Assembly: GCF_000226115.1 (NCBI RefSeq)
Contig: NC_016457.1
Span: forward strand, 9,796,001 to 9,860,000
Length of the DNA: 64,000 bases
Reading direction: 5' to 3'
Origin: Thermothielavioides terrestris NRRL 8126
Taxonomy: Eukaryota; Ascomycota; Sordariomycetes; Sordariales; Chaetomiaceae
Both the position numbers and the translations under genes were made by a program. The notes below the pieces were generated by a model, which was given only the letters and a program-made list of their open reading frames with translations, made no database searches and had not been told where the DNA came from. Below are positions 43,448 to 54,979 of the stretch, piece by piece. The first letter of the stretch is position 1; each line of letters begins with the position of its first letter.

Positions 43448-44239
43448 TCAAGCCACCGGCGCGACAGGAGCCACTGCCGGGGCCGGGATGTTCTGGCCGT
43501 TGTTCAGGTCCACTTCTGGCTGCAGTTCGCCGTTGACGCCGGCCTTCTTGGTGCAGTCGCGCGAGATATGACCGGCCTCGCCGCACTGGTAGCACGTCTT
43601 GCCCGCCGTGTTGAGGGGGCCGCCGTTGGGAGCTGTGCAGTCGCGCGAGATGTGGCCGAGCTTGCCGCAGGCGTAGCATTTCATCGCCTGCGCCTGGCAG
43701 TCGCGAGCAAAGTGGTTCGGACCGCCGCACTTATAGCAGGTCGCCGGACGGGGTGCGCCGGCGAATCCGCCGCGGATGGGCCCATAGCCGCCGCGGCCGA
43801 CGATGCCGCCTCTGCCAAGCCCAGCAACCGGGGGGTTGGGACAGTTGCGCTGAAAGGGAGTCAGCACAGCTTTAGAGGGTCTGCAATATGAGGGAGGAGG
43901 GCTCACGGCTAGGTGTCCGATGGCGTCGCAGTTGTAGCACCGGTTGCCGGCACCGGCACCGCTCAAGCGAAGTGTAGGGCACTCGGCTTGGACGTGACCC
44001 AGGCCCTGGCAGTGGTAGCACTGCTTGCCCTTGGTGGTGCGAGGCATCGGGCACTCATTGGACTCGTGGTTCGGCTGCTTGCCTGTTCCGGAGTCAGTAC
44101 CTGGACGGCGGCACGGCGGCGTAGAGTTCAATGGGCGGGCCGTACAGTTGTAGCAGAGCCGATGGGGGGAGGCGCAGGCCTCGGCGTGGTGGCCAAGCTC
44201 ACCGCACTTGTAGCACGCCCGACGAGAGACAGACGCCAT
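43448..44239 (-). CDS. GIS2: CCHC zinc-knuckle nucleic-acid-binding protein, Gis2/CNBP type
   Basis: Three exons (44146-44239, 43907-44082, 43448-43849) give 223 residues. Introns are 63 bases (GTACGG...GAACAG) and 57 bases (GTGAGC...TTTCAG). Each junction falls inside or beside a knuckle and restores it: CYNC-KQPNHESNEC and GHLA-RNC. There are seven CX2CX4HX4C knuckles: CYKCGELGHHAEAC, CYNCKQPNHESNEC, CYHCQGLGHVQAEC, CYNCDAIGHLARNC, CYKCGGPNHFARDC, CYACGKLGHISRDC and CYQCGEAGHISRDC. An RGG-like stretch (GRGGIVGRGGYGPIRGGF) lies between knuckles four and five. Yeast Gis2 and animal CNBP bind single-stranded G-rich RNA/DNA and associate with translating ribosomes and stress granules. An ATG two codons upstream (MTMASV) is equally possible as start. 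Confidence 0.93.
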   Translation of the reverse strand: MASVSRRACYKCGELGHHAEACASPHRLCYNCTARPLNSTPPCRRPGTDSGTGKQPNHESNECPMPRTTKGKQCYHCQGLGHVQAECPTLRLSGAGAGNRCYNCDAIGHLAVSPPPSYCRPSKAVLTPFQRNCPNPPVAGLGRGGIVGRGGYGPIRGGFAGAPRPATCYKCGGPNHFARDCQAQAMKCYACGKLGHISRDCTAPNGGPLNTAGKTCYQCGEAGHISRDCTKKAGVNGELQPEVDLNNGQNIPAPAVAPVAPVA

Positions 44240-46970
44240 GGTCATGGATAAGCTAAGGGTCTGCAAGCGGGTCAGCGCATGCCGTCATGATGGGTCAACG
44301 AGCTCCCCGCGGCGATTTTGCGGACACGTTTGCAAGCTCTAAATGCGCATCCCGGACCACTGGGGTGAGAGTAGTGATGTGGCGGCAATAATGTTTGTGA
44401 GGCCGTCGGGACGCTCGCAAGCCATGGTCGCGCTCGCAGACGCGGCTTTTGCTTAGGCGCGCAGTCCGCATCGGCAGTCGCTAGGTCCGGTTCCGTCGAG
44501 GCCCCTCACGGCGCCGGTGCTTGGGCCAGGGCAGGGCGGGCCGGGGTGAACGTTGTGCGACCCGACAGGTCTGCATCTGCACGCAAGCCACTCGACGGCG
44601 AATAGGACCCGGATAAACAGCGGCAGTCCGGGACGGCCGCGGCGGGAACCATCCAACCGGTGAAGCGAAGTGCAAGCCGGAGCGGTGGCGGCGCGTGCGA
44701 GATATTTTTGCTGCGGGCATCCCGATGGCCCAATAATGCGCGCATTCGGCCTCGTGCCGCCGTGAACACCGGGGCGGCAACCCAGCGCCTCGAGTCGTCG
44801 ATTCCTGGCCCGGCCGGCGCGAGTGGACGGTGCTGCGTGCGCATGCAAACGTGTCCGCAAAAAGCCGCAGGCCGAAGCTGGTGGCTGATGGTGACAGTCG
44901 GGAGCAAGGATCGGAACTGACCTTCGGCAAAAGAAAATGGGAATAAAAAAGAAAACCAGCAAGGTCCTCAGATCTTCTTCCCACAAAATGTCGCTTCTTC
45001 TTCAAACCGCCTGCCGCAGCCTCGACCGATCTTCCGACTTCGTTTCCGACTTTCGACGCGCGCCAACGACTCCCTGGGAAAATGGGTTGCCTCGATGCTC
45101 CAGAAAACGCTCTGTTTGAAAGTGGGAAGAGGGAGAAAGGGAAGAGGCGGAATGAGCGGAACAACAAGGGAGCACGGCAATGGGCAGTGGACGGCGGGCG
45201 GCGGGCAGGAAGGGATAGCGCAGCTTCCAGCTTGCTGCTGGCACGGGCTTTCACAGGCAGAGAGGAAACCGAGTGACGAGCGAGTGACTTGCCTCGAGCA
45301 GGGATCCCGCGCACCAGCAGCGCAGATCTGGCAAGAAAAATGCAGTGACGTGGGGGGGCTTGGCGCCGGGGCGTCCGTAAAGCTAAGTACCGAGAAGGTA
45401 GTGCGGCCGAGTGAGGAGTGAGGGGCAGTTTCCACTTTTCGGTTAGGCGGGCTGTGGAAGCTGACGGTCCCCTGGCTCCTGCCACCAGGCATGGAAGCCC
45501 TGGGCTCTCAGCTCCCTCCTCCACTACGGTGGCTCCTCACGCAAAGGCAAAAAAAAATCTGGTCAGGCCCACTTACGCTGTAGCGCAAGGTATTCCGCAC
45601 TGTAAGGTATTGTACCCCACAATGCAGCATCGCAGCTTCCAATTCGCGGCGAATCAAAACGGGGAACACACAGCTTTAGCGCCACAGAAGTACCTAGGTA
45701 GGTACCTTAGCCACGCAGTTGACTCGTGTCTCCTAACTGCAGCGCGTCAGTTTTTCCCTGTCGGGGCAGCCGGGTCTGCTCCACAGGATGTCGGGTATCA
45801 CCGACAAACCACTGCCGCCGCCCTACTGTGGACCTGCACATAGTGGATGGCGCGGCGGTTTGGTACTGGCGTTACGGTTTACACTCTATGGGAATAACGT
45901 TACACCTCACTCTACGCTACTCCGTGAGGTCTCCACAATGGAATGCTCCCCAAAAGCCTACACTACTGTGTAACTCGCGCACGAGCAAATCCGAAAGCAA
46001 ACCCGAAACAACCGGCGGGGCAGGAGGTCCATTTATTCATTACTCAGCGCCCTTTTCGGATTCCAGGACACTCTACAATTGGCAACGAGTGCCGTTACGG
46101 TATTTGAAGCATTTACCAGCAACTTGTGGACGGACAGATATACCGAGGCAATGGCCGTGCTGCCTCCACTGTCAGGTGCCGCTCACCAACGTTGGGCGAG
46201 TTTCGCCGACAAAATCGCTGTCCTGACCCAGCGCAAACAGCTCGGAGGACCCCTGCCTGCCGGACCTCACCCGCCCCCTCGCTCACTGCCCAATCATGCC
46301 CAACCAGAGCATCCATCCTGAAATACTCTGCAGGACACCGGCCGCGCCGCACGCGCTCGACAACGTGCCAACTCGTTCGGGCAAGCATGACGGGGCAACA
46401 CGGGCCGGAAAGCCCAAAACGACAAGAGTAGTTCCGAGATGTCCAGGGGGCCGGTTGGTCAACCACGCCTCGTGCTGCTGCGGATGGAAGCTAACGACAT
46501 GCACGACGGAGTACATAGGAGTGGCGCGTGCACTCGCATTTTACCCAACTTGATGCCGCTCATGCCGATTTTCAGGGGCAATGGCAGGCTGAGGACGGCC
46601 AGGGCTCTGCTTGAGGTTGAGCTGCGGATTGTGAAAGTGCCCCCTGAACAATTACCGCGGATTTAACGGTGGTTCCCCGAGAATCATGAGCCTCCGTGAC
46701 CTTGCAGGCACACAAGTGGACAATCGAGCGTCTCACTCGACATCTGCGATTATTCCCACGTGCTGCGTGTAACTACCAGGTAGGTAATGAGGTGCGTACG
46801 CCCGGTACGCCGCCCCATGCGTTGTGTTAAAAGCACACGGATTCCACGGCTTCATAGATGATGGTCTACCCGGCGTCGAGCACCCGGCACCCCTTGTCAG
46901 TCTCGGTCCGTCTGCGTTCCTCACTATCGCAGGTTGTTGAACGCACGCCCATCCTCCAAACTGATGCACC
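44240..46970. other. 2.7 kb gene-free region
   Basis: This is the upstream region of the zinc-knuckle gene and the 3' side of the next minus-strand gene. GA/CT-rich sequence lies at about 44930-45250 and may be promoter or a transcribed leader. Palindromic TACCTAGGTA and GGTACCTTAG words lie at 45691-45710. Open frames overlap on both strands and lack features. Confidence 0.5.
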
Positions 46971-48856
46971 TCATACCCATGAGCCTTCGGATCTCGCGCT
47001 TTCCGAAGGATGCGAAGACCCGCCCGGATGACCATTTCCTCGCGGGGCGATCGACCTCGGCCGAGCGTCTACCACGTAACTCACGCCGTCATCCGACGAA
47101 TACGACGGCGGCCGAGGCATGTTATTACCGCGGGCACCGGCCCCATGCGTGGCTTCGGAGCTGCCCGAGCTGCTGCTGACGTCCAACTCTTCTTCTTCCA
47201 TCGGCGGCGCATGCTCGTTGCGCGCCCAGAAGAGGTGGTTCGGATCGACCCTCTGCGGTTTCACTTGTCAGTCACCCTCGGGTGAGGCTCATAGGTTCAT
47301 CTGCTGGCACCGAATTGCACATACCACGCTCTCCCGCCACATGCCGTAGGCCGGCGGGCCCGTCTTGGTCGCCTCGCTCTCGATGCCCGCGGCCTCCTCG
47401 TCGCGGGCCAGCACCACGGGGATGGGCTCGCGCGGGATGGCGTAGCCCCCCGGGCGGCTGATCATCTCCGGCAGCTGCCCGCGCTGCACGGCCTGCTCCC
47501 GCTTGCGCGCCTTGACCACCAGCATGAGGAGCCGGACGAGGCTGTGGCAGAAGAAGACGGTGACGGCGAGCAGGATGAGCACCAGCACGATCGTGAACTC
47601 GTTGCTGCTGACGTTTTTCGTCAACGAGAGCGAGAGGTCTGCCTCCGTCAGCCTTGTGCCGGGGTCTTCCCATCTGCGGTAGTTAGGCAATTTCTCGGGG
47701 AGCACTTACACACTGCCAACGTCAGCGTGAGGAACGTGCCCGACACGAAACAACGCAGTATCTGCGAGCGGATCCGGCGCGACTTGATCCAGGGGAAGCA
47801 GAACAGGAAGTGCTTCGGCGGCCGGCGCTGCCTGCGCTCGGACCCGGTCCCGGACTCGCCATCCTCTCTCCGCCGCCGCCGTTCCCGCTCCCTGCGCGCC
47901 CTCCGCTCGCTCCGGCTCTCTTCATCCCGACTGCGCTGCGACGACCGGTGGCTGCTGCCAGTGCCTGAGCGGCCGGAGCGATGCGACCTGCCCGACCTCG
48001 CCCGATCACTCCGGCTGCGACTGCCACTCCCACTCCCCTCCCTGCGATGCCGCCTCTCCCGCTCCCGCTGCCGGTGCCGATGCTTCCTCCGCCGCTCGCG
48101 ATGCAGGTCCCCCTGCCCGTGGCCCACCACAACCCCCTCAGCAGCAGCATGCCGCGTGCCCCTCCCCTCCCGCAGCACCACCGGCTCCGGCGCCGCCACC
48201 CCCACCTCCGCCGCTGTACCGGGCCGCGCCGTCGGCAGCCCGTGGCTGCTGTCCTGCGTCCACGTGCGCGCCAGGCCGGGCATCTGCAGCCGCGAGCCGG
48301 GCAGGCGCAGGTCGGCGGCGCGGATGCGGTACTGTGACGACGACGGCGGGAAGGCGGGGCTCTTGGGCCCGCCATCGCCACCGTCCATATCCATATCTAT
48401 GTCCCTGTCCTCGTCCGTCTCGTCCGTACCGACCACCGTGTCAGGCGCGCCGCGCAGGCCCTCGCCCGAGTAGGCGCTGCTGGCGGGCCGCGGGGCGCGG
48501 GAGAAGGAGAAGAAGGACGCGCGGGCAGCGGCGGCGGAGCTTCCGAGGAAGCTGGGGATGGGCGGGCGGAAGCGGTGCAGGAAGCGCGCGCGCGGGGTGT
48601 CGCGCTCGGCCATTGCTGTTGCTTCTGCTGCTGCTGCTGCCGTCTCGGCGGTGGCGGCTGCCGCGGCGGCCGCGGCGGCCGGGGAGGGGGAGTAAGGGTG
48701 GTTCTGCGCTTCGAGGTCGTCGTGGTCGTTGTCGGGGATGACGTGGATTCGTGGTGAGAGCGGGGCACGGTCGTCGTACGGGTCGCCCTGCTCGGGGCTG
48801 TTTTCGAGGTCTGGGTTGGCCGCGCGCGGGCGGGCGAAGAAGTTGAAGCGGTTCAT
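46971..48856 (-). CDS. Two-span membrane protein with long basic, Ser/Arg-rich N-terminus
   Basis: Three exons (47710-48856, 47325-47638, 46971-47252) give 580 residues. I do not recognise a named family, though similar two-span proteins occur in other filamentous fungi. Residues 1-350 are low-complexity: an Ala-rich run (about 58-80), Asp/Met repeats and a long Arg/Ser-rich block (RERRRKHRHRQRERERRHRRE). A Cys/Trp motif (FLFCFPWIKSRRIRSQILRC) leads into span 1 (VSGTFLTLTLAVYLSLSL) and span 2 (FTIVLVLILLAVTVFFCHSLVRLLMLVV). The C-terminal 190 residues are cytosolic-like and contain PGGYAIPREPIPVVLARDEE and DPNHLFWARNE. The first intron is ambiguous: the chosen acceptor (GGAGGCAG, before 47638) fits the GTAAGT donor in frame; an alternative pairs a GTGTAA donor with the acceptor CCGCAG. 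An ER or vacuolar site is possible but unproven. Confidence 0.75.
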
Positions 48857-51042
48857 TGCTGTTGCTCGGTTGGTGGGATTACTGTGTTGACGGTGAGTAA
48901 TTGGTCGTGTTAGGCTGTGCTGCGTTTGGTGTCATGAAGGCTGGGAGGCGCTGCCGTCTGTCTCCCGCCTTGAAGATGCGCGTCTTGGTCCGCGGCGTAC
49001 ACCAGCCGGACACCTGTTTCTGTCCGAGCCGGCGATGATACGGAGCGAGACCGAGTGTAGAGTCGCTCACGGCCTCCGGCGCTCTGGAAGGAAGCAGGAT
49101 GTCAAAGAGATCGAGAGGTTGCCTCGTTGACCGAAGAGGCCAGAGGTGGGTATCATCAACTCCTTATGCGCCGTCCCTGTATATTTCCCAGGTAGTGAAG
49201 AAGAAACCGAAAAAACGCCGTCCAATGATTACCGGCTTCCAGAGCCTTGTGATGTATGCCAATGCCGAAAGACAGGGAAAGAGCGTGTAGGAGCCGGATG
49301 CCAATCCAATGGTCCTCGCCCCCTTCGATGCGGTGAATTGCCCAGAAGGGCACGAGGGAGAGGGAAGTCGTTGGTCCTGGAGTGTCGTGATGGGATGGAG
49401 AACCCGATGACTCCGAGGCTGCAGGCAGAAGAGAAAGGAACAAAGAAGGAAAAAGCCTGTTCATGTGAAAGATTGTGGACACCGACGACGGTCCATAGGT
49501 GGGCGCGCCACCGTGTTTTGTTTCGGGATATGCGAGCTGATTCACACGCGGATGTTGACTGGCTGGCAGCGTTCGAAACCTCGGCCCGGGAAGAAGAGCA
49601 CAAAACAGGAGTTCCTGGCGAGGATTGGATGGCGACCGAGGAGCTGAGAAATCGAACTTCCGTCAAGTCAAGGATACGGGCCCAGAGGCGAGACTCGAGA
49701 TGCACGGGGCAGGGGCAAGTGGAAGGGATGGGTTGGGACTAAGGTACATACAGGACATGACAATCGCGGGTAAGCCACTGCAGAGAACAGGCTCTCAGAA
49801 GCGCACAGGCAGGAGGCTACGCGAGGATGAGCGAACTTCTGGATGTCCATCGCGCATTTCGAGACGGAAGGGCACCACCGACCCCTTGGGGTCCCCTGCC
49901 GAAAGATCGTGCGGCGTGCGCGGTGTCTCAACCTCCCCGGGTCTTGGATGTTTGGCACGACTCGGTGCCGTTGTGTATGGCCCACAGCAGCTCGATGCCG
50001 CAAGGCCTGAAGAAAACTTCTTGTTACCAGTCATTCCTCTCTTTTCATCGAGATACTCAAGCCACATCAACTCGGCAGCGAATAGTCACGTCCAGAAACG
50101 CGACAACAGCAACGCGCGTGCCTTCCTCGAGGCGTTGGCACCATGCAAGCAGAGGAAGGCTGCATGCAGTTTCGGCCTCCCGGTCCTCCTCGCCCGCGAT
50201 TCGATGGCGGTCGCAGAAAGGGTCGCAACCGGGAAGCCCCTGGCCGGCAGAAGTGGGCGGCTGCGGCCAAATGATTGGCCCCCACGAATGAAGCATCTCC
50301 TTGGCGTGAAGGCAAGCGGGGCAGGCACCATGTTTCAGAGCATCCTGGGCTCGGATCAGGGACTTGGCCTCGGGGTCGCGAAGCTGCGCCGTCACGAAGA
50401 CTTCGGATTCCGTTGGCAGTATCTCAGCGACGAGTAGGTACCTTATCAATCTGTAAGGAATTAGGAGTTGCAGACTCTCAGAAACACCCACAGTTCAAGG
50501 GCCTCACGCTGCTCCGACCCAGGTGCAAGTGCTTCGACGCACAAGCACTCGCTCAGTTGTTTCTCGCGCTGTCCAAGCCCAGAACTGCGGAATGAGGCAA
50601 CTCGACTGCGCTCCTTGCCAGGGTTAATTCTCCGGTGGGGTATCATCATCGCTGCAGCCACCAGTCCCTGCCTTCCGAGCACGGCGCTCTCGGGCCCCTT
50701 TTCACCTCTCGGATGCCGGGAAGTTCTGAAATCTACAACCATCGCACCTCATCGGCCCATCAGCCATTCTGCCTGGACTTGTAGCTCATGCCCATCCCAA
50801 CCACTCATCACCACCCCTCGAGCGGAAGGTAGGACATCCGCCCCAGGTGGGCAGGGCGGGAGCACTTGCTCTACCGCGGCCGCTCTTCGAGCCCTGAGTT
50901 TCGGGGCGGATAGTAGCGCCATAAGCTTGGCCGCTCTGTGTTATAACCCGTGTCTCTGCTCACAAGGAAGACCTCGCGGCTGGACGGGTAGTCGGCGTCG
51001 AGATTGATTCTGAAACCCCGGCGCCTTTTCCAGGCTGCCGGC
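48857..51042. other. 2.2 kb gene-free region
   Basis: This contains the promoter of the membrane-protein gene and the 3' side of the U5-40K gene. Frames up to 270 codons are open on + and - but are mutually overlapping and lack family features. A GGTACCTTA word lies at 50437-50445. Confidence 0.45.
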
Positions 51043-52284
51043 TCACTTCAGCTCGCCCAGCAGCATGGTGCGGTCGGAAGACGCAGAGAGAACTACCGAA
51101 CAAGTTAGCCACAACGAAATCCTCCCCATGGCTGCGCAAGGGTGCACCAACTTATAGGAGCATCTCCTGGCGCAAACTCGGCACAGTTCACCGTCCCCTT
51201 GTGACCCGGCAGCTTGTACAGCAACTTCCCGGAATCGCTGGCCCAGATGACGACCGTGCCGTCCCCTGCCCCGACAGCAATCTTCTTGCCGTCCGAGTCC
51301 CAGCTCCCGCGGATCAGGTTCTTCTCCAGCCCGAGCGGCGCGCCGTCAAAGGTGCGGATGTGGCGCTCGGCGGGGGCAAACGGCCTGATATCCCAAGTGC
51401 GCGCCGTCGAGTCCATGGCGTAGGAGAGCAGCTGCTGGCCGTCCGGCGATACCCGCAGCGACGTGATTGTGTCGGTGTGGCCCAGCATCGAGTGGACCGT
51501 CGCCTTCTTCCGTATGTCCCACACCTTGATGTCGTTGTCGATGCCGCCCGAGTAGATCTCGTGGCCAGCCTCGGAGATGGCGACGGCCGTGATCGGGAAC
51601 TCGGTCTCGATGTAGTCGACCGCATTCTTCGTCCTCGGGTCCCATATCCCGATGGTGCCGTCGTCACTCCCGCTGATGAGCAGCTCCTCGCCGCGCTTGC
51701 TGATGTCCATCGAGTTGATGATCTCCTCGTGCCCGACGTAGCGCCGTATCCTTTGACCGGACGTGAGATCCCAGCTCGCGAGGTGCATATCGGCCGAGGC
51801 GGAGAAGAGGATGTCGGAGTCGCGGGACCACTGGAGGTCGAGGATGGCGCCGCGATGGCCGGTCAGCACGCCGTAGTTCTCGCAGTCGCCGTATGTCCTC
51901 CACAGCACTGCCGTCGCTGGTCAGTTCGCCCCTCGCACAGCACGAAAGCATGCGGAGACTCACTTATCGTCCGATCCATAGACCCGGAAGCTATCAGATT
52001 CCCCGTAGAGTCGAACTTGGCGGAAAAAATCTCGCCCGTGTGTCCTGACAGCTCCATCAGGGGGTGCTGAAGCGCGCTGGTTCGGGGCGCCTGATAGATT
52101 CCGTAGGTCAGCACAACATCGCGGCAACTCCCAAAGCAGCAAACCCAGCACTTACTGTCTGGATGAGTGCACCACTCCCTGACGCGCCGGGCCGTGTGAG
52201 GGCGCGGCTGGTGCCCACATTCTGCCGCTTGACGACAAGCTGTCCGTCGCCTGGCTCATCGGGGGCCGGTCGCTTTTCCGACAT
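51043..52284 (-). CDS. SNRNP40: U5 snRNP 40 kDa WD40 protein
   Basis: Four exons (52156-52284, 51964-52090, 51152-51907, 51043-51092) give 353 residues, matching the family. The last donor is GTTGGT, weaker than the others, but only this junction gives the conserved end APIILSASSDRTMLLGELK. Seven WD40 blades are visible: LSGHTGEIFSAKF, LTGHRGAILDLQW, YVGHEEIINSMDI with SGSDDGTIGIWD, FPITAVAISEAGHEIYSGGIDNDIKVWD, MLGHTDTITSLRV, FDGAPLGLEKNLIRGSWD and LPGHKGTVNCAEF. The N-terminal 43 residues are basic and disordered (MSEKRPAPDEPG). The protein is a core component of the U5 particle beside Prp8 and Snu114 in the spliceosome, in the nucleus. It diverges from BET3 with 477 bases between start codons. 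Confidence 0.92.
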
Positions 52285-52761
52285 GATCGAGGCTGGGTTT
52301 GTGAAATCTCTACTCGGAAGCAATTGGGGTCGCGGACAGAAGAAACAGGACTGGCGACGCGAGACTGGTGCTGTTTGAGCTTGATGTTGCCCAGCTTGGA
52401 AAAGCGTCATTCGCACCTTGCAGCAAGTTGCACCAAGGCTGCTGGATTTTAGATCCCCCGCGCTCCGCTGCGAGGGTCGGTCCCCACCCACCAGCCCGGT
52501 GCGCATGTGTTCCATTCCAAAGCGTTAACGTAACCTTGTACAGTACAATACGGAATACATTACGCTTTGCGCCATGGAATACCGAACCCATCTCAATCGG
52601 GGCGCGACCACCATCATTGACAGTCCTCATTGAATGTTTACTCGCCAGCCCAAACTAGGCCATCTCTAAACATCGGCTTCTGTACTGCGTATCGTTCTCT
52701 GTTATTATATTGGCAACTTTCTACCGTCATCGCCGGCTGGGTTTTTCCTTCTCAGTCCGCA
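52285..52761. promoter_or_regulatory. Divergent promoter region, U5-40K and BET3
   Basis: These 477 bases between two divergent start codons should drive both housekeeping genes. A TACGGAATAC motif lies at 52549-52558, near the centre-right. No TATA box is clear. Confidence 0.6.
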
Positions 52762-53547
52762 ATGGCGTCAAGTAAGGCTTCGCGCCTGGGGGAGGAGTAT
52801 GTTCGCACCCCAGCGGCCAGCACCTGCCCGTTCGTGATGATGCTGACCGTTGTTTCTCCCACACAGGGTTTGGAAGTAAGAAGCGCACCTACAGCCGCAT
52901 CAAACCCCGCTATTGCTGACCGCGCCAGGACGCGGATGGACAAGGTCAACTCCGAGCTCGTCGTCCTCACATACGGCACCATCGTCGCGCAGCTCTGCAA
53001 GGACTTTGACAGCGACTATGTCGAGGTCAACAAGCAGCTGGACAAGATGGGCTACAACATCGGCCTGCGCCTGATCGAAGACTACCTGGCCAAGTCCAAT
53101 ACCGTCAGACGGTGCGCCAACTTCCGAGAGACCGCCGAGATGATTGCCAAGGTGCGTTCGGCCCAGTCCGGGGGGGGGGGGGTGGAGGGTACGCTGGCGC
53201 TCGTCCGTGTCTGACGGCGATGGGATGCACTGCAGGTCGGGTTCAAGATATTCCTCAACATCACACCGACAATCACAAACTGGACGAGCGACGGCAAGCA
53301 GTTCTCGCTGGTGTTTGACGAGAACCCCTTTGCCGACTTCGTCGAGCTGCCCGACGACGGCCGCGCCCAGGACGAGCTGTGGTACTCCAACATCCTGTGC
53401 GGCGTGCTGCGAGGAGCGCTGGAGATGGTCCAGATGCAGGTGGAGGCCCACTTCGTCAGCGACGTGCTGAGGGGGAATGACACAACCGAGATGCGCATCA
53501 GTCTAATACGGTACATTGACGACGAACTCCCGCCAGAGGATGACTAG
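52762..53547 (+). CDS. BET3: TRAPP complex subunit Bet3
   Basis: Four exons (52762-52796, 52867-52875, 52929-53151, 53236-53547) give 192 residues, the family size. Exon 2 is a 9-base microexon (GGTTTGGAA) between a CACAG acceptor and a GTAAGA donor; it supplies the VWK of GEEVWKTRMDKVNSEL, a conserved Bet3 N-terminal helix. Bet3 is a core subunit of TRAPP, the Rab1/Ypt1 exchange factor that tethers ER-derived vesicles at the Golgi. Family features include LVVLTYGTIVAQLCKDF (the Cys palmitoylated in other Bet3 proteins sits in this segment), NKQLDKMGYNIGLRLIEDYLA, RRCANFRETAEMIAKVGFKIFLNITPTITNW, LVFDENPFADFVELPD and YSNILCGVLRGALEMVQMQVEAHFVSD. Intron 3 (84 bases) contains a 13-base G-run at 53170-53182. 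Confidence 0.94.
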
Positions 53548-54979
53548 TCGTTTGCGAGACTTCGCACAACGAAGCCGCCTGATACGTCGGTCTTGCGGAG
53601 GCCATCCATGCAGCCCGACGCGGCCATCTGGCCGCAACAGGGAGGGGCCCCTTTAGACGGCCAGCCCGGGCTACGGTGGGCAAGCGACGGCCATCTCTTG
53701 ACGGGACACTAACCCACGACGCAGCGTTGCGCTTCGGCAGTGATGGACATGCCCACCGGCCCCGGTGTTCGTGCGGGCCTACATGGGGAGTCGGCTGAGA
53801 AGAGTTCAGGGGCCGCCGAACCCGATCGGGCCGGGGCCTCTTTCGAAACACACGAAGCCTAGGACAGGACACCGCATGTACGGAATACCCACACAATTCA
53901 GCTGATTGGGCCCATGAGGCCAGAGCGCCTCCGTCTTTCTTGTTTCCACCGCCTCGCGTTGCTGGAATTGAGCCCTCCAGACACCAGACGAGGCAGTGGA
54001 CGCAGCTTCAAATCCTTGCGTAGGATGCGTGTTCGTGCTGCGATGATCCGCCGTCGGTTAGGGCACTCTCTGCCACCCAGAAGCTAACTTGAACAATCTT
54101 GACAGTGCTGTTGGACAATTGCAGTGCGTTGATTGTCAGTCGAGTCCTTGTTCCACCTCTGCAAGTTTGTTGGACAATGCAAGGCCCTGCCTCGTTGCGG
54201 ATTGAAGGAAGCCCATGGTCCGCAGTGCGCCCCGACATCCGGGAACCAACACCTCGAGGTCAAAAGCGGCAGCAGGGCACGCTTTATTCTCCAAGGGATC
54301 GGGCTCTTCCTACCGCCGTTGCGGTATGCATGGGATCGGAGCTGCGCGCAGCACAGCCCTGCAGCCCTGCAGACCTGCAGCCCGGGTCGAGATTTGCCGG
54401 CCAGAGCGCCGCGGCGACTGCGCCACGCTCTGAGCCCACGGAACCCGACGGATCGAGCGTCACGCTCCCGATTGCGGCCTCTGCTGCACGGCCTCTGCGA
54501 GTTGTTTTGCACACACTGCCACTTCAACAAGCCAGCCCCGTCACGCGCACGTCACATATTTTTTGTGAGGCGGTCTCACGGGGCGCTGGCCACGCAAGTG
54601 GCCACGCTCAGCCCATGTGAACCATGCCACGTCTTATGAGTTATTTGAACAAAGGGGCAACGCCCTTATATACTCTCCCGTCGCCCATGGTGATGCCCGT
54701 CTTGCATTGCGGACAAACTTGGCCTGGCACCTGAGCTGAGAACTTTGAAAAAACATGCTCGCACCGCACCGACATTCGAACCGCGCCATGTCCCAACCTC
54801 AACCAGGAACGACCCCTCCAGAGACCGCAGTAAGAGCAGCTATAGCAGCGGGCCTTTGCAACAGTCTCGTTCTGTTCCACGGCTTGCACAACCTCGCGCC
54901 ATACATCTCTTCTCAGGCCGGTCTTACACCATCGCAACCACCGGTTGTCCGGCAAAGTATGCAAAACCTGTCTCCAACA
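53548..54979. other. Intergenic, 1.4 kb
   Basis: This region follows BET3 and precedes the MGSC protein. A TACGGAATAC motif lies at 53879-53888. Open frames on both strands overlap. An in-frame extension upstream of 54980 is possible for the next gene but looks non-coding. Confidence 0.45.

Noticed and set aside
50057..50491. Minus-strand 144-codon frame with a CPACLHAKE motif
   Set aside because: Overlaps open frames on the other strand and lacks supporting features; one Cys pair is not enough.
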